A stretch of 31,095 nt of DNA from positions 1 through 31,095 of IMG/VR virus record IMGVR_UViG_3300046010_008003; one strand, given 5' to 3'. This document shows, in pieces, positions 15,739 through 27,100 of this stretch (positions are counted from its first letter, which is position 1; the number at the start of each line of letters is the position of its first letter). This stretch comes from a virus. The translations under genes were made by a program, and so were the position numbers. Under the pieces are notes generated by a model. It did no database searches. It was not told the DNA's origin and saw nothing but the letters and a program-made list of their open reading frames with translations.

Positions 15739-18700
15739 ATGTCGGAGAGCACATTATCTTTTGCAGGGTCACAAAGTTTTAGAGAAAAACTTTTGGCAAG
15801 AAATTTACAAGCTTACGCTGTACCTGGTGTTTTTTCTCCACAACAACCTATTGTAAATTATGAAACCAATTTAAGTGAGTCTAGTGTGATTGATTCTAAT
15901 AATACTTTGGTATCTACAAATACAGAAGCACAAAAATTATATCCATTAAATGAATATGGTCCTGAAGGAGGATTTGGACAACCAATTGGAATTAATAGTG
16001 TTGCATCAACAAACAGTCCTGAAGGAACAAATCAAGGACCTTACGCTCCACAAGATACTCAATTAGATATTATAAACGAGTTCTTTATTGAGTCCGCATA
16101 TGTTACAAATGTTTGGGGACCTGAAGGTGGTTATAAAGATTTGGTTATCGTTACCGATGTACAAAGTTTGTCCCCAATATACCAACCTTACGCAGTAGAT
16201 AATAGCTGGTATTATAATTTTTCAAACTACACAACCTTTGACATAGTATTCCAAAACGACCCTTTAGGTAGTAATGGATTGTTATCAAGTGACAGTAAGT
16301 TAGCCCAAAAAGGTGCGGAACAACTCAGAGGGTTATTTCAAGAAAGAATTGCGGCTGAGATAATACAAAATACAGTAGGTTTAATAAACTTAGACACAAT
16401 TACGGATCCTTTTTCCGCTTCTATGTTGGCAACAGGTAAACAACCATTCTTCACAAAGAATTGGAAAATTACAGTACCTGAAGGACCTTTATTAGCGACA
16501 GTATCTTTGGCGAACAGATTAACAGGAACATACTTTCCTGTATCATTAATACCTGGTGACTACTTTGAGGATGTGTCAGGAGAAAAGTTACCACAAAATA
16601 TTGGTGCTTTAAGTACTATCAACACTGCAACTGGAGGACTTTTAGGTCCAATTTTAAACAAATATAGAAATCCTTCTGAAGTTTTCGTTGCTAATACGGG
16701 TAATGGACAACAATCGGTTTTATTTGCTAGTTTAGATTATAACAAATATAAACCTGATTATAATAAAGGAGTTTTTGTAGGGTTAACACAAGCGGTATCA
16801 AATTTATTTAATCAAGATAACCAATCAAGTGGTGGGTATTATGTTGGAAGTAAAAACTCAGAACCAAGTCAAATTGATTCACCACCCAACCAATTACCTG
16901 TAAACGAATATGGTCAACAACAGGCCGACATTGTTTATGGACCACAAGAACTTGGTATTCTATATGAAGGAAATGTAGGAAGATTACAATTTGGACTGGC
17001 AGGTAAATCCTATTCCAATGACGGTGGTATAACAGGACAATTAGTTTGGACATCACCAAAATACAAACCTAACGCTGGATGGAAAGTAGGTAAGGGAGGA
17101 GACCCAAAATTTGTAGATCCTGAATTTAATGCAATACAAGCCGATTATAATCGATATCAATCAACAGATATTGAATTTAAAGTCGGGTCTATTTTAGATA
17201 AAACTCAAAGAATAATTGATTCTGCAGATAACGTACAAGGTACCACAAGATTAAAACACGTAGGGACTGCAATAAACCAAGTTTCAAAGGTGTTTAATGA
17301 TGGATATAAAGAGATAACGAAAGGTTCTCAGGTTATGTCTTATACCGATCAGACAACAGGTCAAGAAGCGGGTATTGAATATTGTAGAATATTCCAAAAA
17401 GACACACCTTATTTAACATATGGTGATCTACAAAAAACAGATGGTATTGTTAATTCAGGAAGAAGATTTACATATTCAATATTTGACAACACATATAATT
17501 TAAACATTGCTCCGTTAAGAAATCCTGGATCAACAAACATTGTTGATGGTAAAGTTAAAAAGTATATGTTCTCACTTGAAAACTTAGCTTGGAGAACTTC
17601 AGATAGACCTGGGTTTACTTATGATGATTTACCTGTTTGTGAGAAAGGACCAAATGGAGGTAGAATTATGTGGTTCCCACCGTATGACCTTAAATTTAGT
17701 GATGACTCAAAACCTGACTTTAACGCAACAACTTTCTTAGGTAGACCTGAACCAATTTATACATACAAAAATACAAGTAGAAGTGGTAGTTTAAGTTGGA
17801 CAATAGTTGTTGATAATCCAGCAATGTTAAATACAATAATTGAAAAACAATTAAAAGGTGTTGCAAAAGAAAGAGTTGATAGTATTGTGGACTCATTCTT
17901 TGCGGGATGTACAAAATATGACATTTACGAATTAGGAATCAAATTTAATCAGATACCAACAAGAGATTTGTATATCTATCAACAAGTAATTAATAACCCA
18001 CGATTAACAACTGAAGAATACGAACAAGCACTTACAAGTATATGGTCAAACTCTGAGGGTAGTTTAGTTGATGGAAACGCATTCAACGGAGACGGAAGTA
18101 GTAACCAACAAGGTGGTAATTCAGGTACTGTACAAGAGTCTAGCTCAACCGTAGAACAAGACATTAAAAGTTTTATTAATTATGGGTTTTATTTTCATAA
18201 TGACTTACCCGACCCTAAAACTGAAAGAAAAACCGCATCAGAACCATTTAATTATTGGTATGATCAATATGTCGCGTTAGAGAATAGTTCTTATCAAACT
18301 CAAGCGCCATCTAAAGTTTATTTAACTGCGAATGATGAGTTTGAAAAAGGTGGTATACCAAACTTTTTTAGTCAAGTTGTTAAAGGTAACTTTGATCAAA
18401 TTAAAACTGATTTATTGAGTAAGATTGATGAAGCGATTGTTAAACTTGGTGGTAAGGTAACCATCAACTTAACAGGTTCTGCTTCAGCACCAAATACACC
18501 TGAATATAATGTTAACCTTTCACAAAGAAGGGTTGATAGTGTCATAAAGTGGTTTGATCAACAAAAAACTTCTGATGAAAAAACATTTGGTCAATATAGA
18601 ACAGGAGGAGACCCAAAACTTATTTTCACTATAGATTTTTCAGGTGAAACTATCTCAATACCAAAAGCGGCAACTGTTGTGGATGAAAATAATCCATTTA

Positions 18701-20793
18701 GTAAAAACGCCGCCGAATCTAATATTAGTTCATCAGTTGATTGTACTATAGATATTAAAGAAAAAATTAACAACAAATTAGTTACAACTAAATCTGCTCA
18801 AGTTTATAGTGTTCCTGCTATGGCTTGTAGAAGAGTTGTTATGAAAGATATTATTGTAGAAGTACCAGCACCAATTCCTATAATAGATGATGATCCTGGA
18901 AATGACCCTAGTAATGATATTACTATCGTTGATACACCATATACAGGATATACTAGAACTATTAAACCTGAAGCTGAAGTAAACCTCGAATCAGATATTA
19001 GAAAAGGTATTTCAAAAAAGATATTAAGAAATTTATTTACTGAATGTGATTATTTTGAAATTATAAAAGAATCAAATCCTATGATTTACGATTCATTTAG
19101 AGATAAAATAAAATATTTTAATCCAGCATTCCACTCTATGACCCCTGAAGGTTTGAATGCTAGATTAACATTCTTACAACAATGTATGAGACCTGGACAG
19201 ACTATTCCTGTTATAGGTCCTGATGGTAGACCAAAATATAACGACGCTTTAAACACGGCATTTGGTACACCACCAATATTAGTTTTAAGGGTTGGTGACT
19301 TCTATCATACAAAAATAGTACCTACTAGTTTAGGTATTCAGTACGAACCATTACTGTATGATTTAAATCCCGAAGGTATTGGGGTACAACCTATGTTGGC
19401 AAAAATTAGTATGGGCTTCAATATAATTGGAGGAATGGGGTTAAAAGAACCAGTCCAAGAGTTACAAAACGCACTTTCTTTCAACTATTATGCAAATACT
19501 GAAATTTATGATGAAAGAGCAACAGCGACTGAAAACACAGACAAATTAGACAAATATGTGGTTAGTAAAATTGAATCTAATCAACCATCAATTAAAGCTC
19601 CTCAAATTAATGTTACACAACCTAAAAAGGGTCAGTCAACCATTGGACTTCTAAGTGGGAGTAGTTTAGACTATACCGTATTGTTTACTGAACTACAAGG
19701 AAATTTAACAACATATATTGAATCTTATTTTGATTTTATGTTTAGTACACAACAACAAACAAATATGGGTATCCTTCAGTTAGTTAATAATGGTACTAAT
19801 TTTTCTAAAGGAAATTTGGCGGAATTAACAACACCAAAAGAAACAAAACTTTATGGTAAACCAAGTGATCCATCAGGATTAATAAACAGTTTGGTACAGC
19901 AAGTTGTTACTGATGTGTCAAAAAGAGAAGACCCAATAATGTCTTCATTAAAGAAAAACCCAAAAAACTTTAAAAATAAAACTTTAAGAGAAGTTGAGGA
20001 AAAATTAAAAACCGCAGTTAACGCAAGATATAATGAATTATCAAATGCAACTAATTCTTTGATTAATACTTTTGTTGATAAACAACTAATATTAAATTAC
20101 ACATTTAGAAAAATGGATGTTGTCACAAATAAACTTGATGGTACTTTGATTGACACAAACAACCCAACCACATACGATTTGAGTGGAGAGACTTTCTTTG
20201 GTAATGTTAGTAATAAAGAAAGTATAAATTATCTATATCTAAGTAATACTTTACCCGATGCTCAAGTAGCAAGTTGTTTTAAAATATTAGAAGAATTTAA
20301 CAAATGGGCGGATAGATACATCAACAGACCTTCAACTTATAATAAAGATAACTATACTTTAAATTGGGATGGAGATCTTAAAGATGTTGGTTTGGCTTTT
20401 ACAAATGTAGAAGAAGATAGATTTTATTTAGTGATGTCTCAAATATTTACAGACACAACAAAAAAAGATAAATTATATGAAGATTTAGTTAACGGTCCTG
20501 AAGTTAAAGATGAAGAAGATATTAAACCGGCAATTAAAACATTAATTGATAATTTAAGTAATTCTTTTACCAAGAAATTTAACAAAGAAAAAGAATATTT
20601 TGATGGAAAAAAAGAAGATCAAGATTATGTTACTTTAAAAAGTTATGTGTTACCAACAATAAAAAGTGTTGTTGGATGGACATCACCACCTACAAGTAAC
20701 TTAGAACAAAAAAATAAAATAATAAAAAATCTGTATGCAAATCAAAACTTGAATACGGACACCACATTCAACGGTAAAGTAACTTTTAATTAA
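15739..20793 (+). CDS. Giant baseplate/hub-associated protein with OmpA-like segment
   Basis: A 1684-residue structural protein. Residues about 640-720 hold a conserved tail-protein strand-helix stretch (SGSLSWTIVVDNPAML). Residues about 815-1040 look like an elaborated OmpA/MotB-type peptidoglycan-binding domain. It has FYFHND at the start, KVTINLTGSASAP at 906-918 and YNVNLSQRRVDSVIKWF at 923-939, with exact N..LS.RR...V spacing, and it closes with MACRRVVMKD at 1028-1037. Residues about 1175-1232 carry VGDFYHTKIVPTS and YDLNPEGIGVQPMLAKISM, which I associate with inner-baseplate proteins around the tube end (gp48/gp54/gp53 neighbourhood). The last 450 residues are helical and charged. No lysozyme motif is visible. 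It is followed 2 bases later by the LysM gene, so the baseplate genes form one operon. Confidence 0.75.
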   Translation: MSESTLSFAGSQSFREKLLARNLQAYAVPGVFSPQQPIVNYETNLSESSVIDSNNTLVSTNTEAQKLYPLNEYGPEGGFGQPIGINSVASTNSPEGTNQGPYAPQDTQLDIINEFFIESAYVTNVWGPEGGYKDLVIVTDVQSLSPIYQPYAVDNSWYYNFSNYTTFDIVFQNDPLGSNGLLSSDSKLAQKGAEQLRGLFQERIAAEIIQNTVGLINLDTITDPFSASMLATGKQPFFTKNWKITVPEGPLLATVSLANRLTGTYFPVSLIPGDYFEDVSGEKLPQNIGALSTINTATGGLLGPILNKYRNPSEVFVANTGNGQQSVLFASLDYNKYKPDYNKGVFVGLTQAVSNLFNQDNQSSGGYYVGSKNSEPSQIDSPPNQLPVNEYGQQQADIVYGPQELGILYEGNVGRLQFGLAGKSYSNDGGITGQLVWTSPKYKPNAGWKVGKGGDPKFVDPEFNAIQADYNRYQSTDIEFKVGSILDKTQRIIDSADNVQGTTRLKHVGTAINQVSKVFNDGYKEITKGSQVMSYTDQTTGQEAGIEYCRIFQKDTPYLTYGDLQKTDGIVNSGRRFTYSIFDNTYNLNIAPLRNPGSTNIVDGKVKKYMFSLENLAWRTSDRPGFTYDDLPVCEKGPNGGRIMWFPPYDLKFSDDSKPDFNATTFLGRPEPIYTYKNTSRSGSLSWTIVVDNPAMLNTIIEKQLKGVAKERVDSIVDSFFAGCTKYDIYELGIKFNQIPTRDLYIYQQVINNPRLTTEEYEQALTSIWSNSEGSLVDGNAFNGDGSSNQQGGNSGTVQESSSTVEQDIKSFINYGFYFHNDLPDPKTERKTASEPFNYWYDQYVALENSSYQTQAPSKVYLTANDEFEKGGIPNFFSQVVKGNFDQIKTDLLSKIDEAIVKLGGKVTINLTGSASAPNTPEYNVNLSQRRVDSVIKWFDQQKTSDEKTFGQYRTGGDPKLIFTIDFSGETISIPKAATVVDENNPFSKNAAESNISSSVDCTIDIKEKINNKLVTTKSAQVYSVPAMACRRVVMKDIIVEVPAPIPIIDDDPGNDPSNDITIVDTPYTGYTRTIKPEAEVNLESDIRKGISKKILRNLFTECDYFEIIKESNPMIYDSFRDKIKYFNPAFHSMTPEGLNARLTFLQQCMRPGQTIPVIGPDGRPKYNDALNTAFGTPPILVLRVGDFYHTKIVPTSLGIQYEPLLYDLNPEGIGVQPMLAKISMGFNIIGGMGLKEPVQELQNALSFNYYANTEIYDERATATENTDKLDKYVVSKIESNQPSIKAPQINVTQPKKGQSTIGLLSGSSLDYTVLFTELQGNLTTYIESYFDFMFSTQQQTNMGILQLVNNGTNFSKGNLAELTTPKETKLYGKPSDPSGLINSLVQQVVTDVSKREDPIMSSLKKNPKNFKNKTLREVEEKLKTAVNARYNELSNATNSLINTFVDKQLILNYTFRKMDVVTNKLDGTLIDTNNPTTYDLSGETFFGNVSNKESINYLYLSNTLPDAQVASCFKILEEFNKWADRYINRPSTYNKDNYTLNWDGDLKDVGLAFTNVEEDRFYLVMSQIFTDTTKKDKLYEDLVNGPEVKDEEDIKPAIKTLIDNLSNSFTKKFNKEKEYFDGKKEDQDYVTLKSYVLPTIKSVVGWTSPPTSNLEQKNKIIKNLYANQNLNTDTTFNGKVTFN

Positions 20794-20795
20794 TT

Positions 20796-21119
20796 ATGCA
20801 GGCAAATTATTACAACAGATATCAAGATTTTCTAATTAATGGGCAACAAACTGTTGTCCCATATATTGTATTACCAAGTAAAAGTAGTGATAAATCACAC
20901 ATCTATGTTGTATCCCAATCAAGACTTGATAAAATTTCACAACAATATTATAACTCACCATATTTTGGTTGGTTAATTATGCAAGCAAATCCACAATATA
21001 GTGGTTTGGAACAGAACATACCTGATGGTTCTGTATTGACAATTCCCTTTCCTTTAGTAGCTTCATTACAGGATTATAAAAATGGTTTAGATAACTATTT
21101 CTTCTATTATGGTAGATAG
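20796..21119 (+). CDS. LysM-domain baseplate protein (T4 gp53 / P2 gpX-like)
   Basis: A 107-residue protein. Residues 34-90 form a LysM-like unit: HIYVVSQSRLDKISQQYYNS, then YFGWLIMQANPQY, then IPDGSVLTIPFP. This is the beta-alpha-alpha-beta order of LysM, with the IP.G..L.IP closing strand. In contractile tails such LysM proteins (P2 gpX, the LysM domain of T4 gp53) bind the tube-proximal baseplate rather than free peptidoglycan. The start lies 2 bases after the preceding stop (TAATTATG), and the end overlaps the next gene by 11 bases. Translational coupling of all three baseplate proteins is therefore expected. Confidence 0.82.
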   Translation: MQANYYNRYQDFLINGQQTVVPYIVLPSKSSDKSHIYVVSQSRLDKISQQYYNSPYFGWLIMQANPQYSGLEQNIPDGSVLTIPFPLVASLQDYKNGLDNYFFYYGR

Positions 21120-24100
21120 TGGTGAAAATATATTAGTTGAGTTTGACTATGACAACATAACGTTAATTGACCCAAATAAAGTTGTTGATGAATTTGGAAA
21201 CGTAAAAGAAAGATTAGTTAAACAAGAAGATTTGGTTTATTATGCAAATCTTGAGTGTAGTGTATTACCACGAACTAAACTTGCTGTTGGATCTTCATTG
21301 AACGATAATCAAAGAACAGTATCAGTAGGTAGAATCAATTTCTTAAATCCGGGATTTAAAAGTTTTTTTGATACTAGTTGGAGTGATGAGTTAACAGGAA
21401 AAGATACTTTACAAGGTAAAGGGGTTAATCAAAAAAGAATCACTGCAGTTCAGGAACCAAGTAATAGTGATGAATATTACTACACACAAAACACTTATTC
21501 AAACGGAAAACCAGTTGCAATAGATACAGGTTTATTAGGGATGAAAGATATTAATGTGTCTATGGGTCAAGACTTTTTACCTGTAGTAGAGATCACATTA
21601 GAAGATGTTAAAGGTAGAGCTTTATTTGAGGCTGGTAATAACTCACCCTATGCCGCTTTCTTCCAATTGCCATACCCACTTTTTACACTAACGTTAAAAG
21701 GTTATTATGGTAAAGCAATAAAATATCCTTTGATGTTACAATCATTTACATCAAATTTTGATCCTTCCTCTCATAATTTTTTAATTAGATTAAAGTTTTA
21801 TGGGTATAAGTATACATTATTATCTTATGTGAACTTTGGTTCTTTGATGGCCGTTCCACATATGTATAAAAACTTAATTACCACACCAAGTAAAGTATTT
21901 GAAACAAATCAGACTGCAAAAAATAGTAATCAGAATACATTCCTTAGTAGTCGAGGATATGAAAAAATGAGAGAAATATATTCAGATTACAAATCAAAAG
22001 GTTTGATAGCTGATGATTTTCCTGAACTTACTTTAAATCAATTAAGATATAGATTAGATGAATTTATTAAAAATATACTTTCAGAATTTACTAAAAATAA
22101 TTTAGGGGTTTTAACTGAAGTTAACAATTATACAAATTCACTATTAAACTACCAACAATCGATATACACTTATTTAAACACTTCTTGGTATGCCTTGTTT
22201 ATGGATACCAAAGAACCAATCATTACAAAAAACGGTGAAAAACTATACACATTTAACCCAACTCTAACAGTAGAAAACAGATTGAAGTGGTCTTCTGAAT
22301 TAAACGGAAGAATAAAAAAATTCAACACGCAGTTAAATGAGAATAGCGTATTTGGTAAAACACCTGGTACTTATACAATTGCTGGTACCTCATATCCAAG
22401 TAGAATTAATTTTGCAATAACAGAAAATACCTTTATAAGAAATATAAATCCAGAAACAGATATTGATTGGGAGAAAACTTACACATTTAAAAACCCAACT
22501 TCTAGTAACACATCATTTAACGAAGAAAATTTTAGAGTATACAAAGACGCAAAATCAAAACAACTTTCGGCATATAATGGAAGTTTTTTCTATTTTGAAG
22601 GTCCTGGTTCTTTTATGTATAAGACAAATAAAATGGCGGAACAAGCCCAAAAGTTTAAAAAAGAAATTGAAGAAAGGATTATGAATAATCTTAAAAGTCA
22701 ATTTAATAACAAACAATATGGGTTAGGATTTGTACCAACAATTAGAAATATCTTAGCGGTGTTCTTTTGTCAAGGTGAGGCATTTTTAAGGTTAATGGAT
22801 GAGGTTCATAAAAAAGCTTGGGATGTTAAACAAGACCCATACAGAAAGGCCGCAGTATTTGGAAACTCAACTACCGCACCAAGTGTTGACGTAAAAACAT
22901 CAACTCAAAATGATGAGCCAATTTATCCTTGGCCTCAAGTTATTAAAGAAACAATAACTGAAGGTAAAGAAGAAAAGTTTGAGATTGTTTATCCCGGTGC
23001 TGGAGACATTGCATTTAGATATCGAGCATACACTCCTGAAATTTGGCCTGAAGTTGAATTTGTTGAGGAGTTTATCAAAGGGTATACGTATAGAGACGAG
23101 GACTTCAAAGAACTAACAGATAATCAGGTTAATACTTTAAATAAACCTAGACGAATTTCATTAAATTCGATAGACTTCCCAACATCAAATCAAATTTATC
23201 AGAACAAACAACAGATAAAATATTTTTATGAGATATACGAAAGAGTCTTATTGAATGGATATTATAGTAAACTTAATAGAAGTAGTGGATACCCATTTAG
23301 TATTTATAACATTGAGGCGGAAAATGAGGCAATAAATATTTTAGAAAGTTTAAGTTCATCAAGTCCTTTTCTATCTAAGATATTAAAAGAGTATCTTATT
23401 GACCAAAATAACTTCGAGGTATTTTTAAGACATATTTCTAACGAGGGTCAAGGTGAAAGTTGGCAAGACTTTATTAGGGGGATCTTTGTAACACCATATA
23501 TTAAAAATGAGGTTGAAAATCCATCTAAAATTTATAATGTTGACATATTAGATAATACTAAATCACAACCTGATATAGAATTAAAAACATCGACTTATAA
23601 AACTAATATTGAAAAATATATTTCGGATACAAGTGCTAGTAATATATTTGATTTTACTGATATCTATCCATTACCTAATTTGGATTGGGATCAAAAATAC
23701 TTAGCTTATGGTGAGAATTTAAATAATGCTGTGGAATCTTTTGATACCAAATTGATATTAGAATATAATGATAATCAAAAAACAATTGCAAACTTCGAGA
23801 CTGGAGAAACAGAACAAGTAAAAAGGCCAATAACGAATTTTAATTACTTCGGATTAAACCAAAACATTGTACCTGAAGATTTAAGACTTTTTTATTTGAC
23901 AAGAACAATACCTAGTCAGTTAACAACCGAAGGTAATCTTTTTTATGAAAATTATGATGGTTATCTAACACCTAATCAGACAACATCGATGATGAATACC
24001 CCATATTTTATCAATGCGATCCAAAATGGTGTGTTTAAATTTAGATATAAACCAAACGAAACAAGTCCTTATAAGAGTGCCGCTTATCTATTTTTAGATA

Positions 24101-27100
24101 GTCTTCCTTTAGCAACAACAAAAGAAAAGTTCAAAACTTATCAAGATGGTGCGGTATCAGAATTAAATTATATTTTGGCTACTCTTAAAAAATTTGGGGC
24201 AATACATAAATTACCTTATGCTTGGATTCTAAAATATGGTGGTATATGGCACAGATATAAAACTTGGATAGAAACAGGTGTGGACTTTTTAGATGAGGTT
24301 TGGACTGACTTTAATTATTTAAGAAATTTTGATCCAATAAATTCCGCTTCTACAAAAAATTATCCTTTAGTTATAGATAACACACCTGTAAACATCGTTT
24401 TAGATGAAACTACAGGAGTTCAAGCACCATTCACAAATATAAATGTCGGATTCTATCCACAATTGATAGACGACTTTAATGTGTTTCTCCAAGGAACCAA
24501 GTTATTTAGTGCGTCTACTTTAGTACAAGGTGTATGTTCTATTTCAGGAACAGTAATGACTATTAATAGTATAAGTAGTAATAACATTTTTAATGGTGCG
24601 ATAATAACAGGTGTTGGTATTTTACCAAACACATCAGTGACTTCACAAATAACGGGTACTATAGGTGGTATCGGTACATACACAATATCACCACCTCAAA
24701 CAGCGGCAACCACAACATTCACAGTCCAAAACCTAATATTAAATGGTCCTAGTGCGGTTGATATGCAATTGTTGATTAATGACAAAATAATGTTGGTTTT
24801 TAATCCAAATGGATCTAACATATACGAAGCACCTGGATTTGACCCAAATAACTTACCACGTAGTTTAAAACTAAACGCATGGTCAGTCGTGGTTAAATCA
24901 CAAAAAACTGATAACTACTTTGTTTTTCCTTCTTTTGGCGCAAACATTAACCAAACATTTAATGAATGTTTTGTTACTGATCAAATGTTAATTGAAGTTT
25001 CACAAAACAAATCAATGTTTAATGGATCTGTTAGATTGTATTGGAATGCACCAAATTACGGATATTTTGATAATAGTAAGGTTGTTAAAAATTTACCAGA
25101 CACATACCTAAAAAACATATATTCAGATTCACAAATCCAAGAAAACTTTAAAATTACCGGTAATGTTTCTGACTACACACCATTGGACGATATGTTCTCA
25201 GCTTTTGATAAAGAAATTTTAGATTTATTTGAATTACAATTTTTAAATTTTAGTAAATCAGTTTATGATTATACGGATTTAATCCCACCAACTTTACAAA
25301 ATAATTTAACAGATTTAGATCAACCAAGTTTACAAAATTTAAATAGTACTGAAACCGAAAGTGAGTTATCGTTTAAAAATTTCCAAGCTTTAATGAGAGA
25401 GATGTTAAAGATTAAAAATCCAATAACAACTTCTCCTGAAGATACCCTTACAGATGTAATAGCATCACAAAATGAAGTATTCCAAAATATGTTAAAAAAT
25501 TTCTTGGAATATGATGTTGTGTTTAAATATGGTAATCCATCAAACTTTAATAGAAAAAGTTTCTTTACGTTCTCAACACAATTTATTGAAGAACCGTTAA
25601 CGATTGATCCGTATGTAAAGGGTAATTTACCTGGTGATGGGTCCGCACCAAGTGTGACATTAGCGAATTCTAAAACACAAAATCCCGAAACTTGGAAGGC
25701 ATTAGAAACTTATGTAGGGTTTTCTATGATTCCCGAATTACAATATACAAATAATGGTTCTTATATTACCGACTTCTTTATTGACATGAATGTTGGGTTT
25801 AATGAACAAAATGTGAAAGATTTCGCACCATTAATAAAAATATTCGCAACACAAAAACTAAATGATTCTAATTTGAACGTAAGTAATTTTTATTCATTAA
25901 TGGATGATTACTTATTAGCAAGTAAAACTTACATAGATAATGTGATAAGTGTTTTGATGCCTGCGGTTAGAAAAGAATTACCCGTAGTAATCATTAGTCC
26001 ACAAGAAGGTTCGGTTAGAGCGGACTTAGAGGCTGGATTTACCGAACAAACAAGAACAGAACTTTGGGAAATGTTCAAAGCATTAAATGATACTTGGATT
26101 TCAGGTTATGATTTTACCGATAAAACTCTTTTTGAAGATGTACTTCTTATGGATAGAGCATCAAGAGATATTGGTAATAAAATATTAGTTGATATTTTTG
26201 AAGTTAAAGAATTAATAGAAGATGCATCATATAAAAATACTCTTTTAGGTTTAGTTGAAACTATATTAAAGAATAACAATTTTGTTACATATATGTTACC
26301 ATCATACGTTAATTTCTATAATGTACAAGACGCACAATTGAACCCAACACCAAGACCTGAAGGATCAACACAATTTGCAAAAACATTGTTTGGAACATAC
26401 CTAAATGTCGATTACCGTCAAAGTTCACCTAAATATCTATGTGTTTATGCTAACAAACCAAGTGAACATTTAGCAATGAACAATAATGTTGATTACAGAT
26501 TTAGAGATGACGCTTTTGATTTAAGAAGAGCGAGCGATAACCCATTAATAGAAAATCAACTTAACAAAAGTGATTGGGCTAAATCTAATAAGGTTGTCGG
26601 GTTTAATTTGGACATGACATTACAAAATCAACAAATCTTCAAACAATTTGATATTGCTCAAGATCCTGGTAAACCAACATCAGAATCTTTGGAAGTTTTA
26701 AATCAAATGGCTAACTTATCTAAAAATAGAAGAACATCCACTCAAAATGTTTCACTTTATAATTTATACAAAAATAGAAGTTATAGGTGTTCAGTTGATA
26801 TGATGGGTAATGCTCTTATACAACCAACAATGTATTTTAATGTTAGAAACATACCAATGTTTTCAGGACCATATATGATTACATCTGTAAAACATAGAAT
26901 TAGTGAAAATGGGTTTGACACAACTTTTGAAGGTATAAGACAACCATTCTATTCGTTACCAAAAATTGATAATTTTATTCAGTCATTGAATCAGAATATT
27001 TTAACATCAATTCAAGAAACAATACAACAAAACGAAACTAAAAAACTTTCAGATCCTAACACAATTATTGCTGAGAAAAATGCCGTACTTTCTAATGTTA

